Source: Bacteroides sp. GM023 (GTDB taxonomy: Bacteria > Bacteroidota > Bacteroidia > Bacteroidales > Bacteroidaceae). Taken from it: a stretch of DNA of 64,000 bases. Of this stretch, positions 16,824-25,828 are shown in pieces. The stretch's first letter is position 1. Every line of letters begins with the position of its first letter. The stretch covers positions 434,001 through 498,000 of the forward strand of contig NZ_JAAXGE010000002.1 of assembly GCF_014750685.1 (NCBI RefSeq). Reading direction: 5' to 3'. A program made the translations under genes and the position numbers. The notes under the pieces were generated by a model that saw nothing but the letters and a program-made list of their open reading frames with translations, was not told where the DNA came from and did not search any database.

Positions 16824-18395
16824 CTATCTTTTCGTTCCTTGTTGTTCCGGCTGAAGATAATTATACGGATTCTGTTTGAAGTGATACCGCTTTTGAGGAA
16901 GGGGCAGCGGGTCTTGCAGACGCAGTTCCCATGCCAGCAGCTTCGTCAGAAGTTCTGTCCGGACAGTGATGTATTTCTTCTCGCCGAAGAGATTATGAAT
17001 CTCCGAAGGGTCTTTCTTCAGGTTATAAAGTTCGCCGTGACCGTAGTTGTCCATCACCAGTTTCCAGTCGTCTTTCCTAATCATACGCGAGGTGCCGCTC
17101 TGCGTCCAGGTGTTGAGTTCGTCAAAGTGAGCTATCTTACCCGGAGTCAGCGCGCCTTCCTGCTCGAAGGTGAGAGAAGCGTCCAGGCCGACATTGGCTC
17201 CGCCGAAGCCTTGCTGCACGACGATACTGGAAAATTCTTCTTTGGGATACGCCTTCCCGGTCAGCATTGGCCACAAGCTGCGTCCCTGCACTCCTGCCGG
17301 AATCTCTGCGCCGATAGCGGAACAGAACGTCGGGAAAAGGTCGGCTATCGACACATGACCGTCCATAGGGGCAGACTGATTCTTTATCTGATAACCCGCC
17401 CATACCATCGGGATACGTGCCAGGCTTTCCGAAAGTCCGGCTCCCTTGCGGATTAATCCGTACTCTCCCCAGTAGTCGCCGTGGTCTGACAGTACTACGA
17501 AGAGGGTGTTTTCGTATTGTCCGCTGGCTTTCAGTGATTCAATCAGTCTCTTTATCTGGTCGTCTATCAGGCGAATCATCCCGATGTAGTTGGCACGGAG
17601 ACGGGGCAAGTCCTGTTCCAGGTTCGGGCAGGACGCGTCTTCCAGTTCCGCCAGGATTTGATATTTCTCTCCCTTCTTTGACAGGTCTTTGCGGGAAGTC
17701 CGCAGGGCGGGAAGCTTGTCGGGTGAGAACATGGAATAATAAGGTTCGCATACCTGATAGGGATTATGAGGTTCGGGGAAAGATACCCATACAAAGAAAG
17801 GATTCTCTTTCTGCTGCCCAATCCATGCCAATGCGTCGTTGACTATCTCCGTAGGATGCTGTTTCTCCACAGGAATCGGAGACGGGTCGAGCCATTGCCC
17901 CCTCGCCTGCTGATTCAGGAAGCGGGCGCTCTCCTTATCCGCAGCGGTGGTCTTTTTATTCTTTCCCCAATGTCCGTATTCAGACCAAAAGTCGAGGTCG
18001 GCAGGTTTCAGGTAGGAATGGTTCTTGCCGACCAAAGCCGTTTTGTAACCGTTTTCTTTCAAGACTCCTACCAGGTCTTGTTTGAAGTAAATATCCGGGA
18101 TATTGTGGTTCGTACGTACATGGGTGGCGGAGGGGAAGCGTCCGGTGAACATGGAACAGCGTGCCGGAGAACTTGCCGGAGCTACGGTGTATGCCTTGTC
18201 GAACCATACGTTTTCTTGTGCCAGCCGGTCTACATACGGGGTGATGTCCAGAGGAAAACCTTCCCTGCCGCATAAGTCGGCACGCTGCTGGTCGGTCATG
18301 ATTACTACAATATTCGGTTTGCCGGTTTGTGCCATCAATGACATGGACAAGCTCTGTATGGCTATTCCTGTCAGGCAAAAGGCTGTATTTCTCAT
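16824..18395 (-). CDS. S1-family sulfatase with variant motif S-S-P-A-R
   Basis: A 523-residue sulfatase with a signal peptide ending near LMAQ. The metal motif is NIVVIMTDQQR (about 28-38), which differs from the ADDLG form of the other two sulfatases here. The active-site motif is S75-S-P-A-R followed by CSMFTG, serine type with Ala in place of the common Ser. GKNHSY replaces GKWHLG, and LSDHGDYWGEYG is present. It therefore belongs to another S1 subfamily and should act on a different sulfate. It lies 8 bp after GH51 and 23 bp before GH43. Its natural substrate cannot be named. Confidence 0.92.
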   Translation of the reverse strand: MRNTAFCLTGIAIQSLSMSLMAQTGKPNIVVIMTDQQRADLCGREGFPLDITPYVDRLAQENVWFDKAYTVAPASSPARCSMFTGRFPSATHVRTNHNIPDIYFKQDLVGVLKENGYKTALVGKNHSYLKPADLDFWSEYGHWGKNKKTTAADKESARFLNQQARGQWLDPSPIPVEKQHPTEIVNDALAWIGQQKENPFFVWVSFPEPHNPYQVCEPYYSMFSPDKLPALRTSRKDLSKKGEKYQILAELEDASCPNLEQDLPRLRANYIGMIRLIDDQIKRLIESLKASGQYENTLFVVLSDHGDYWGEYGLIRKGAGLSESLARIPMVWAGYQIKNQSAPMDGHVSIADLFPTFCSAIGAEIPAGVQGRSLWPMLTGKAYPKEEFSSIVVQQGFGGANVGLDASLTFEQEGALTPGKIAHFDELNTWTQSGTSRMIRKDDWKLVMDNYGHGELYNLKKDPSEIHNLFGEKKYITVRTELLTKLLAWELRLQDPLPLPQKRYHFKQNPYNYLQPEQQGTKR

Positions 18396-18403
18396 AATGG
18401 CTG

Positions 18404-20455
18404 TTATTTAAAACGATATACAATCATGGAAGCGGCTTCGAGTTCCAACGGCTGGCTCAAGTCCAGCGTGGTGTCGGCTTCCGCGGGTTTTACTTCATTC
18501 GGGGTGTCGGGAATGTTCTCCTTACCCGGGGTTAGAAGCAGGCTTGTCATGTGAGCCTTTACCGGACGCTTGAAGCCGGAGACTTCGGGGCGGAGGGTGA
18601 CTTTCTTATCTTGCAGGTTTATCAGTTTCAGGATATACTGCTTGGTGGCGGTGTCATATCCCATCGTAACGAAGATGTTCTGCAAGCCTTCCATATCTTT
18701 AATAGATGCGTCCAGGCATACATCGAACGTATTATCCCTGAACATCTTCGACAGGTAGAAGAAGGAAGTCTTTATGCTACTGTCGACGCCGTTAATCAGC
18801 ATCGGCAGGAAAATGCGGTGTTCGAGGAAGTCCCAGTGCCTCATCACGGGACGTTCGGCAAAGAGAGGATTCAAATCGCCGTTGCGTTCCATCGACATGC
18901 GGACTGCTCCGGTAGCCAGGAGGTTATAAGGGAATTTTCCGTCAATTCCCAGTTCGCCGATAAATACGTCGGCCACTCCGCGCTTGTAGTTGTCGAAGCG
19001 GTAGTGTTGCTTGCACGCCCACTCGATGGACTGGTAAAAATGTTCATCGAATACTTTCACGTTTTTGGGGTTGACGAAGTTCGCAATGTCTTTCCGCTTG
19101 TCGTTGTTCTCTTTGCCGATGATACTGTTGGCAATATAAATCAAGTCGGGATATTCGGCGGATAATGCCTGGTAAATCTTCTCGTAACGTTCCCAATATA
19201 CAGGGCCGAAATCTTCATTTCCAATCTCTACATATTTCAGTGGGAAAGGGGCGGGATGCCCGTTCCGGGCACGTTCGGCTCCCCATCGGGTATTCGTGTC
19301 ACCGATGGCGTATTCGATAGCGTCCAGTGCGTCCTGGATATAAGCATCCAAGTCCACTTCGGGTTGCTGGAAGTTCCAGCGGGTGGTTTGTTTTACCCAG
19401 CCGGTGCAAACCATGCCGGTAGGCAGCACATACATCGCGTCGGCTCCCGTATATTCGCACAGTTCATAAAATTCGTGATAACCGATTCCGTCGGTACGGT
19501 AATAGGGCGCCCATTTGCTCCATTGTCCCGGGCGGTTCTCGATAGGTCCCAGTGTTTTCTTCCAGTGATACATGGTTTCTTCGTTCACTCCGTGCACGAT
19601 GCATCCACCCGGAAAACGGATAAAGCTGGGGGAAAAGTCTTTCAGGTTCTGAACAATGTCTTTGCGGAATACGGATTTTCCATCGTTCCAGGTGTCGGAA
19701 GGGAACAGGGAGACAACATCCATCTGAAATTGTCCTTTCGTCACGGGTTGTATGGCAAGCATTCCCCGTTGGACGTTCTTTTCCGGTTTCAGTTCTCCGG
19801 TAAATTTCGTCCAGTCACGCCCTTCGACTTTCAGTTCGATTATATTGCTGACCTTTTTTCCCTGTTCATCGACCAGGAAGATGCGCAGCGGAGCCGAGTA
19901 GTTCCTGTTTTTCAGAAACAGAGACAGGCGGTAGGATGCGTTGGTATTCAGGCTCATTCCATAATATCCGCGGTTGAGAATCATTGCTCCGGGGTGATTG
20001 GCGATGTCGCCCGTTACATTGACCAGCATGGAATATTTATTTTCTTCGCTCATCGGCTCGTTCTCCGTGCGGCTGACAAAGACAGGGGCGTAAGACAGCG
20101 GATAAGTAGTCCATCCTATCAGCGGATCGACTGCAAATACTTTCTTTTCCCTTGCGCGGGGAGCGGGTACGTTTTCATAAAGCCCGTTCTTTATGGATAA
20201 TCCGGCAGGCGGTGTGGCTTCCTCAAACGAGCGGTTGCGCACCATTTCGGCGTGCAGGGCGCCTTCTCCCATCATTCCGATTTCCTCATAGTGGAAGCCG
20301 TACTTCACAGGGGCTACTTTATGTGTCTTTGATTTGTTGATATACAATGTTCCGTCGGGAGAGCCGGAAGAAGAAAAACCGTTCCCATATGCCAAAGGCA
20401 ATGTGAGAAGCAGACCGATACTCAAAGCAAAGGATTTTAATGTCGGATGATTCAT
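18404..20455 (-). CDS. GH51 alpha-L-arabinofuranosidase
   Basis: A 683-residue secreted enzyme (signal peptide ending near LAYGNG). It begins with a carbohydrate-binding-like N-terminal region typical of Bacteroides GH51 (YGFHYEEIGMMGEGALHAEMV, here split by a variable loop) and continues as a TIM barrel. The acid/base Glu lies in EIGNEDFG and the probable nucleophile in FIGELGIDG. FIRFPGGC is the family-typical arabinose pocket. It hydrolyses terminal alpha-L-arabinofuranosyl residues. First gene of the minus-strand block that runs to GH2 and divergent from the HTCS, with 208 bp between the start codons, so this is probably an HTCS-controlled promoter. Confidence 0.93.
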   Translation of the reverse strand: MNHPTLKSFALSIGLLLTLPLAYGNGFSSSGSPDGTLYINKSKTHKVAPVKYGFHYEEIGMMGEGALHAEMVRNRSFEEATPPAGLSIKNGLYENVPAPRAREKKVFAVDPLIGWTTYPLSYAPVFVSRTENEPMSEENKYSMLVNVTGDIANHPGAMILNRGYYGMSLNTNASYRLSLFLKNRNYSAPLRIFLVDEQGKKVSNIIELKVEGRDWTKFTGELKPEKNVQRGMLAIQPVTKGQFQMDVVSLFPSDTWNDGKSVFRKDIVQNLKDFSPSFIRFPGGCIVHGVNEETMYHWKKTLGPIENRPGQWSKWAPYYRTDGIGYHEFYELCEYTGADAMYVLPTGMVCTGWVKQTTRWNFQQPEVDLDAYIQDALDAIEYAIGDTNTRWGAERARNGHPAPFPLKYVEIGNEDFGPVYWERYEKIYQALSAEYPDLIYIANSIIGKENNDKRKDIANFVNPKNVKVFDEHFYQSIEWACKQHYRFDNYKRGVADVFIGELGIDGKFPYNLLATGAVRMSMERNGDLNPLFAERPVMRHWDFLEHRIFLPMLINGVDSSIKTSFFYLSKMFRDNTFDVCLDASIKDMEGLQNIFVTMGYDTATKQYILKLINLQDKKVTLRPEVSGFKRPVKAHMTSLLLTPGKENIPDTPNEVKPAEADTTLDLSQPLELEAASMIVYRFK

Positions 20456-20628
20456 AGCATTTGTTTTTAGAGTTTCACACTACAAATGTGGCTTTTTATA
20501 TCCAGGAATAACAGAACAATAGTGCTTAATAACTGCAATCATGTATAAAAAATAACCGACAGGACACAAACTGAACATATGTACTGCCCGTTTGAACAAT
20601 CTTACGACTGTGCGAAACAAAAAAAACG

Positions 20629-20636
20629 TATCTTTG
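20629..20636 (+). promoter_or_regulatory. -7 box of the HTCS gene
   Basis: TATCTTTG, 27 bp before the ATG at 20664. No good -33 box is visible. If it is used, the earlier in-frame ATG codons at 20592 and 20640 would not be in the message. Confidence 0.5.
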
Positions 20637-20663
20637 GTCATGAAATCAAATCCAGAGAAAGCT

Positions 20664-23600
20664 ATGAGAACCATCCTCCGCAAAAACGTGCTCTTATTCA
20701 GTCTCATGCTCTTGTATGCAAGCATATCCACAGGGCAAATCCAATACAACAACATACGTTTCAAGCAGTTGAGTATAGCCGAAGGGCTTCCGCATAGTAC
20801 GATTAATGCCATCGCGCAGGACAATCACGGCTTTATGTGGTTCGGCACGCGCAACGGTTTATGCCGGTTCGACGGGTATAATATCTCGCTCTTTGCGCAC
20901 GATGATGCCGACAGCACTTCGCTCTGCCACGATTTCATCACCCGCCTGTACAATGACTCGCTCCGCAATGTCCTGTGGGTATCTACTGACCAGGGGATTT
21001 GCAGTTACAACTACCGGACGGAGGATTTCACCCGCTATCAGATTAAAGGTAATACCAAAGACGATGTCTGTTTCCTGAATACCAGCGGACGGGTACTCCT
21101 GGCGGCATGCAGCAACGGACTGTACCGCTACGACGAAGCGGACAGCCTGTTTGTCCCCTATTTATTCAATGACGGAAAGACGCAGGTCAGGTACTTCGCA
21201 GAGGATGGGGACAAGACTTTATGGATGAATACGAACGAAGGGTTATTAAAATACAGCCTGGAGCAGCAGCAATTTATCCCGCTGCCAGCATTGCTCCAAC
21301 CTTTCGCGGCAAGCTGTAACAACGCCATCCTTATCTCTCCCAACCAACTTCTGTTCAATACGAACAACGATTTTTTCATCTATCATATCCCAAGCAACAC
21401 ACTGTGCAATCTCTCGAAAGATCTCAATGTGAAAGACTTCCGGTGTGCGTCGATGGATTATACCGGTAATATATGGATAGGTACGGAATACGGCATTTTC
21501 GTATTCAACAAGCTCTACCAGCAGATTGCGCACTACGAGCAATCCGAACGGGATTTAAGTGCGCTGAACGACTCGCCCATCTACAGCCTTTATCAGGACA
21601 AAGCCCATAATATGTGGGTTGGAACGTATTTCGGCGGAGTCAATTATTATATATTCGGTGCCGACCAGTTCCAAATATATCCCTACGGAAGCAGTTCCAA
21701 CCATCTCAGCGGAAAAGCGGTACGCCAAATCATCAATGCCCCGGGCAACGGACTGTATATCGCCACCGAAGACGGCGGATTGAACTACCTGAACGAAAAA
21801 AAGGAGATTACCCGCGCCGAACGGCTCCACAAGCAGATGCAGATATACGCCAAAAACATACACTCTTTATGGCTCGACAAGGATAACAGCCTTTGGATAG
21901 GACTGTTCCTGAAGGGTGCTCTTCACTATATGCCGCAATCGAACCGGACGGTCGATTATAACCTGCTGTCCAACGAAGTCTCTTCGGGTTTCTGCATCAT
22001 CGAGGATAAAAACGACCATATCTGGTATGGTGGACCTTCGGGATTGTTCCTGATAGACAAGAAGAAGGCGAACGCCCGCCCGGAAAAAGTGGCGCCTCTC
22101 CGGGTGATGAACCTGGCTGTCTTCAACGACAGCATATTGTGGGCAGGTACGCGAAAAGGCAGTATATTCCAAATCAACACACGTACCCTGAAAGTAACCT
22201 CGCTCCCGATATTGCCGCACACCGACCTTTACGTGACCTATATCTACCCGGACTCACATCAACGGATATGGATAGGAACCGATAACGACGGACTCTACGT
22301 ATCCGACCGTAACGGAAGCATCATCGCCTCTTACAGCAAAGCCCAACTGGGTTCGAGTGCTATCAAAGGTATTATCGAAGATGAAATGAACAACATTTGG
22401 GTAGGAACCGGCAGCGGACTCTGCCGCATCAATCCCCAAACGCAAACGGCAGACCGCTACACGGTGGCGGACGGACTTCCCATCAACCAGTTCAACTACT
22501 CATCCGCCTGCAAGAAGCCCGACGGAGAACTTTACTTCGGCACTATCAACGGCATGATTTCTTTCTACCCCGAACAGGTACGTTCCGTCAACCCGCACTT
22601 CAACATCGCACTGACCGGCATATGGAGCAACAGTGACTATATGTCGCCCAACAACGAGAAGGCCGCTATCCCCTCGTCCATCTCCGAACTGACGGAAATC
22701 ACCCTGACGCACGAGCAAGCCCAGTCCCTGCGTCTCGAATACTCAGGACTGAACTACCAATATACCTACAACACCCAGTACGCCATGAAAATGGAAGGAA
22801 TCGACAAAGACTGGCAGTTTGTCGGCAATCAGCATCAGGTACGTTTCTCCAACTTACCGTCGGGAAAGTATATCTTGAAAATAAAAGCCAGTAAGGACGG
22901 AGTCCATTGGGACGAGCAAGGGCAGAAGAACCTGGCAATCAGAGTCCTTCCTCCTTGGTGGCTGTCGCCGTGGGCATACTTCGTCTATGCGCTGATTTCC
23001 TTATTAATCATCTACGCTGCTTACAGATATACCAAGACGCGTATCATCCTGCTCATGCGACTGAAAACGGAACATGAACAGCGAGTCAACATGGAGAACA
23101 TGAACCAACAGAAAATAAACTTCTTCACTTATATCTCCCATGACCTGAAAACTCCGTTGACACTGATCCTGTCTCCTCTCCAACGACTGATTCAGCAACC
23201 GCAAATCAGCAATAACGACAAGGAGAAACTGACGGTTATCTACCGCAATGCCAACCGGATGAATTATCTGATTAACGAGCTGCTTACATTCAGTAAGATA
23301 GAGATGAAGCAGATGCATATCAGTGTCCGCAAAGGCGATATCATGCATTTCCTGGAGGAATTGTCGCATATCTTCGACATGGTGGCCGGAGAAAGGGAAA
23401 TCGACTTTATCGTCAACCTGGAAGAAACCGAAGAAGAGGTATGGTTCTCTCCGTCCAAGCTGGAACGGATTCTTTATAACCTGCTCTCAAACGCATTCAA
23501 ATATACGCAGCCCGGCGGATTCGTCTGGTTAAGCGCCAAACTGATAAAGAATGAGAACGGCACGTTCGTACAAATCTCCGTGAAGGACAACGGCAGGGGA

Positions 23601-24674
23601 ATCCCGCCCAAAGCCCGGGAGCAGATATTCGAAAGTTACTATCAGGTAGAGAAGCGCGACCACCGGGAAGGTTTCGGCCTGGGATTGTCGCTCACCCGTT
23701 CGCTCATACATATGCATAAAGGTGAAATCCACGTAGAGAGCGAAGTCAACAAGGGTTCGGAATTTATCGTCACCCTGAATGTATCGGAAAATGCCTACGC
23801 CCCGGATGAACGTTCTTCTGAAAACATCACGACCGAAGAGATACAGAAGTATAACCAGCGAATCAAGGAAACCATCGAACTAATCCCCGAAAAGCTGACT
23901 AATAAGGAGAAAGACCCTGGCAGGGAGTCTATTATGATTGTAGAGGACAACAAAGAAATGAATGACTATCTGACCAGCATATTCAGCGATAAATATGATA
24001 TTATCCGTGCGTACAACGGAGCGGAAGCCTGCAAGAAGATAGCGAAACAACTACCCGACCTTATCATTTCGGACTTAATGATGCCCGTCATGGACGGACT
24101 GGAATTTACCGCCCACGTCAAGCAGGAAGTGATGACCAGCCATATCCCCGTCATTCTCCTGACTGCCAAGACGGACGAGAACGACCACACGGAAGGGTAT
24201 CTGCGCGGAGCCGATGCGTATATCACCAAACCTTTCAACGCCAAGAACCTGGAACTGCTGGTGCAGAATATCCAAAAGAGCCGGAAACAGAACATCGAGC
24301 ACTTCAAACAGGCGGAAGAACTGAATATCAAGCAAATCACCAACAACCCGCGGGATGAAATATTTATGAAAGAACTGGTTGAATTGATTATGGCGAATCT
24401 GACGAAAGAGGATTTCGGAGTAACGGAAATCACAGCGCATCTCCGTATCAGCCGCAGCCTGCTGCATATGAAGCTGAAATCGCTCACCGGATGCTCCATC
24501 ACCCAATTTATGCGGACTATCAAGATGAAAGAGGCAAAGACGCATTTACTAAACGGCATGAATGTCTCGGAAGCGTCGTTCGCTGTCGGCATATCAGACC
24601 CGAATTACTTCACGAAATGCTTTAAGAAAGAGTTTAATCTCACTCCGACGGAGTTTCTTAAACAGTTGAAGTAA
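20664..24674 (+). CDS. Hybrid two-component system sensor/regulator (HTCS)
   Basis: A 1336-residue one-protein sensor of the PUL. Signal peptide MRTILRKNVLLFSLMLLY... to about 25; two periplasmic seven-bladed propellers of reg_prop repeats (WFGTRNGL, WIGTEYGI, WVGTGSGL); a Y_Y_Y domain (about 670-755); one membrane segment (about 765-790). The cytoplasm holds a histidine kinase (His826 in SHDLKTPL; ATP site NGRGIP, GFGLGLS), a receiver (Asp1137 in IISDLMMP) and a C-terminal AraC HTH ending TPTEFLKQLK. HTCS bind an oligosaccharide in the periplasm and activate the PUL. It sits between two minus-strand blocks, both its likely targets. Start chosen for the signal peptide. Confidence 0.93.
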   Translation: MRTILRKNVLLFSLMLLYASISTGQIQYNNIRFKQLSIAEGLPHSTINAIAQDNHGFMWFGTRNGLCRFDGYNISLFAHDDADSTSLCHDFITRLYNDSLRNVLWVSTDQGICSYNYRTEDFTRYQIKGNTKDDVCFLNTSGRVLLAACSNGLYRYDEADSLFVPYLFNDGKTQVRYFAEDGDKTLWMNTNEGLLKYSLEQQQFIPLPALLQPFAASCNNAILISPNQLLFNTNNDFFIYHIPSNTLCNLSKDLNVKDFRCASMDYTGNIWIGTEYGIFVFNKLYQQIAHYEQSERDLSALNDSPIYSLYQDKAHNMWVGTYFGGVNYYIFGADQFQIYPYGSSSNHLSGKAVRQIINAPGNGLYIATEDGGLNYLNEKKEITRAERLHKQMQIYAKNIHSLWLDKDNSLWIGLFLKGALHYMPQSNRTVDYNLLSNEVSSGFCIIEDKNDHIWYGGPSGLFLIDKKKANARPEKVAPLRVMNLAVFNDSILWAGTRKGSIFQINTRTLKVTSLPILPHTDLYVTYIYPDSHQRIWIGTDNDGLYVSDRNGSIIASYSKAQLGSSAIKGIIEDEMNNIWVGTGSGLCRINPQTQTADRYTVADGLPINQFNYSSACKKPDGELYFGTINGMISFYPEQVRSVNPHFNIALTGIWSNSDYMSPNNEKAAIPSSISELTEITLTHEQAQSLRLEYSGLNYQYTYNTQYAMKMEGIDKDWQFVGNQHQVRFSNLPSGKYILKIKASKDGVHWDEQGQKNLAIRVLPPWWLSPWAYFVYALISLLIIYAAYRYTKTRIILLMRLKTEHEQRVNMENMNQQKINFFTYISHDLKTPLTLILSPLQRLIQQPQISNNDKEKLTVIYRNANRMNYLINELLTFSKIEMKQMHISVRKGDIMHFLEELSHIFDMVAGEREIDFIVNLEETEEEVWFSPSKLERILYNLLSNAFKYTQPGGFVWLSAKLIKNENGTFVQISVKDNGRGIPPKAREQIFESYYQVEKRDHREGFGLGLSLTRSLIHMHKGEIHVESEVNKGSEFIVTLNVSENAYAPDERSSENITTEEIQKYNQRIKETIELIPEKLTNKEKDPGRESIMIVEDNKEMNDYLTSIFSDKYDIIRAYNGAEACKKIAKQLPDLIISDLMMPVMDGLEFTAHVKQEVMTSHIPVILLTAKTDENDHTEGYLRGADAYITKPFNAKNLELLVQNIQKSRKQNIEHFKQAEELNIKQITNNPRDEIFMKELVELIMANLTKEDFGVTEITAHLRISRSLLHMKLKSLTGCSITQFMRTIKMKEAKTHLLNGMNVSEASFAVGISDPNYFTKCFKKEFNLTPTEFLKQLK

Positions 24675-24729
24675 TCTGCCGAAATAACTGCCACTGGTAA
24701 ATCTCCTTATACTCAACAATGTTTGAAGA

Positions 24730-24777
24730 TGACCCTTTAAATGATCCTTTAAATGACCCTTTAAATGACCCTTTAAA
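24730..24777. repeat. Four 12-bp tandem repeats (TGACCCTTTAAA)
   Basis: Four units in a row: 24730-24741, 24742-24753 (one change, TGATCC), 24754-24765 and 24766-24777. They lie in the 221-bp gap between the convergent HTCS and DUF1735 genes. The AT/GC alternation and unit number suggest slippage-prone DNA; no function is visible. Confidence 0.9.
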
Positions 24778-24802
24778 ACTATCACCATTAGAGAAAGGCT
24801 AC

Positions 24803-24861
24803 AAATAAAAAAATATCGCCGGGAATTAGTTGCATCATACTGCAAGCTAATTCACCGGCGA
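24803..24861 (-). terminator. Intrinsic terminator of the SusC/SusD operon
   Basis: TCGCCGG...TTGCA (24816-24834 side) pairs with TGCAA...CCGGCGA (up to 24861) in a long, slightly bulged stem. On the minus strand the hairpin is followed by TATTTTTTTATTTG, a good U-tract, 35 bp after the last stop codon at 24896. Confidence 0.8.
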
Positions 24862-24895
24862 CCACCCAAAAGACCTATATCAACCAACACCTATT

Positions 24896-25798
24896 CTACC
24901 ATTCCTGAAAGCGCAAGTCCGCTTCGGGATTCTGACGACGAATCAGTTCTTCTTCGACCTGATAAGTAACGCTATTCTTCGTGTATTTATAAGAAAGTGT
25001 AAACTTAGGCTGTTTACCTACAAACTCCAATGATTCGGCAGCGGGGTCCAATGTGGCGGTGGCATCTGTGATAGCGACACTTCCGCCGGCTTCAATGCCG
25101 ACACTTCCATCAGAGTTTACTGTCAGATTCACTGATTCGTTGTTTTCCAGTGTTTGTCCGAAGCCGGGTCTGCGCACTTTATTTCTACCCAATGAGACAA
25201 AGTCACGGGTAAAATTCTGGCTCAGATCCTTATTGTTGTATTCCGTGACCTGCTGAGTAGACAGGGTCGTGACTTTTCCTTTCACAAAGTAAGTGCCGTG
25301 ATACTGGCTGACGAATTTGACAACTACGATGCTGTAATCCTTCAGTTCACCATTCACGTCGGTGCTCACTTCATCCTGATTATGGTCTGTCAGGCGGAAA
25401 GGGATGGCATAATGAGTATTCAGAGCAGCGTCGTCGTTATAGAAAGCATCGGAGAAAGTAACTTTCACATCTGCTATTGCCAGGTTCGAGTTGCTGATTG
25501 CCATTTTGTTCGGATTGGCAAGCTGATAGTAGCTTTCCGGCATCAGCGTCAATCCCGTTCCATTGAGCAGAGACGCATCTATCTCGAATGTAGCCCAATC
25601 ACCGGTATTCACTTCACGTTTTCCACCAATGGCAACGCCCACTTTAATCGACATATCCGTGTCGGCTACCAGCGTGCGCAAAGGTTTCTGCGAAGCAAAG
25701 TAAACCACACTTTTTTCGTAGTCCTTTTCATAATCGTCATAACAAGCAGTCATCAGAACGCTTATTAATGCTACCCATACTATCGTTAGTTTTTTCAT
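24896..25798 (-). CDS. DUF1735-type surface glycan-binding lipoprotein
   Basis: A 300-residue lipoprotein; the signal ends at the lipobox MTAC (Cys at about 19), followed by YDDYEKDYEKS. The N-terminal half (SVVYFASQKPLRTLV..., VGVAIGGKREVNTGDW, LMPESYYQLAN) is the DUF1735 domain common in PUL lipoproteins. The C-terminal half resembles DUF4361 (YHGTYFVKGK...). Such proteins lie on the cell surface beside SusC/SusD and bind the substrate. It is the last gene of the operon, 30 bp after susD, and is followed by a terminator. Ligand unknown. Confidence 0.85.
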   Translation of the reverse strand: MKKLTIVWVALISVLMTACYDDYEKDYEKSVVYFASQKPLRTLVADTDMSIKVGVAIGGKREVNTGDWATFEIDASLLNGTGLTLMPESYYQLANPNKMAISNSNLAIADVKVTFSDAFYNDDAALNTHYAIPFRLTDHNQDEVSTDVNGELKDYSIVVVKFVSQYHGTYFVKGKVTTLSTQQVTEYNNKDLSQNFTRDFVSLGRNKVRRPGFGQTLENNESVNLTVNSDGSVGIEAGGSVAITDATATLDPAAESLEFVGKQPKFTLSYKYTKNSVTYQVEEELIRRQNPEADLRFQEW

Positions 25799-25828
25799 TA
25801 TAATAAGTATTTTTATATCAACCGTACT

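Noticed and set aside
19256..20200. 314-codon plus-strand ORF
   Set aside because: Antisense to GH51; sequence has no family features and no ribosome site.
20499..20663. HTCS operator in the GH51-HTCS gap
   Set aside because: No clear direct or inverted repeat of the kind expected for AraC-type operators stood out; the gap is simply AT-rich.
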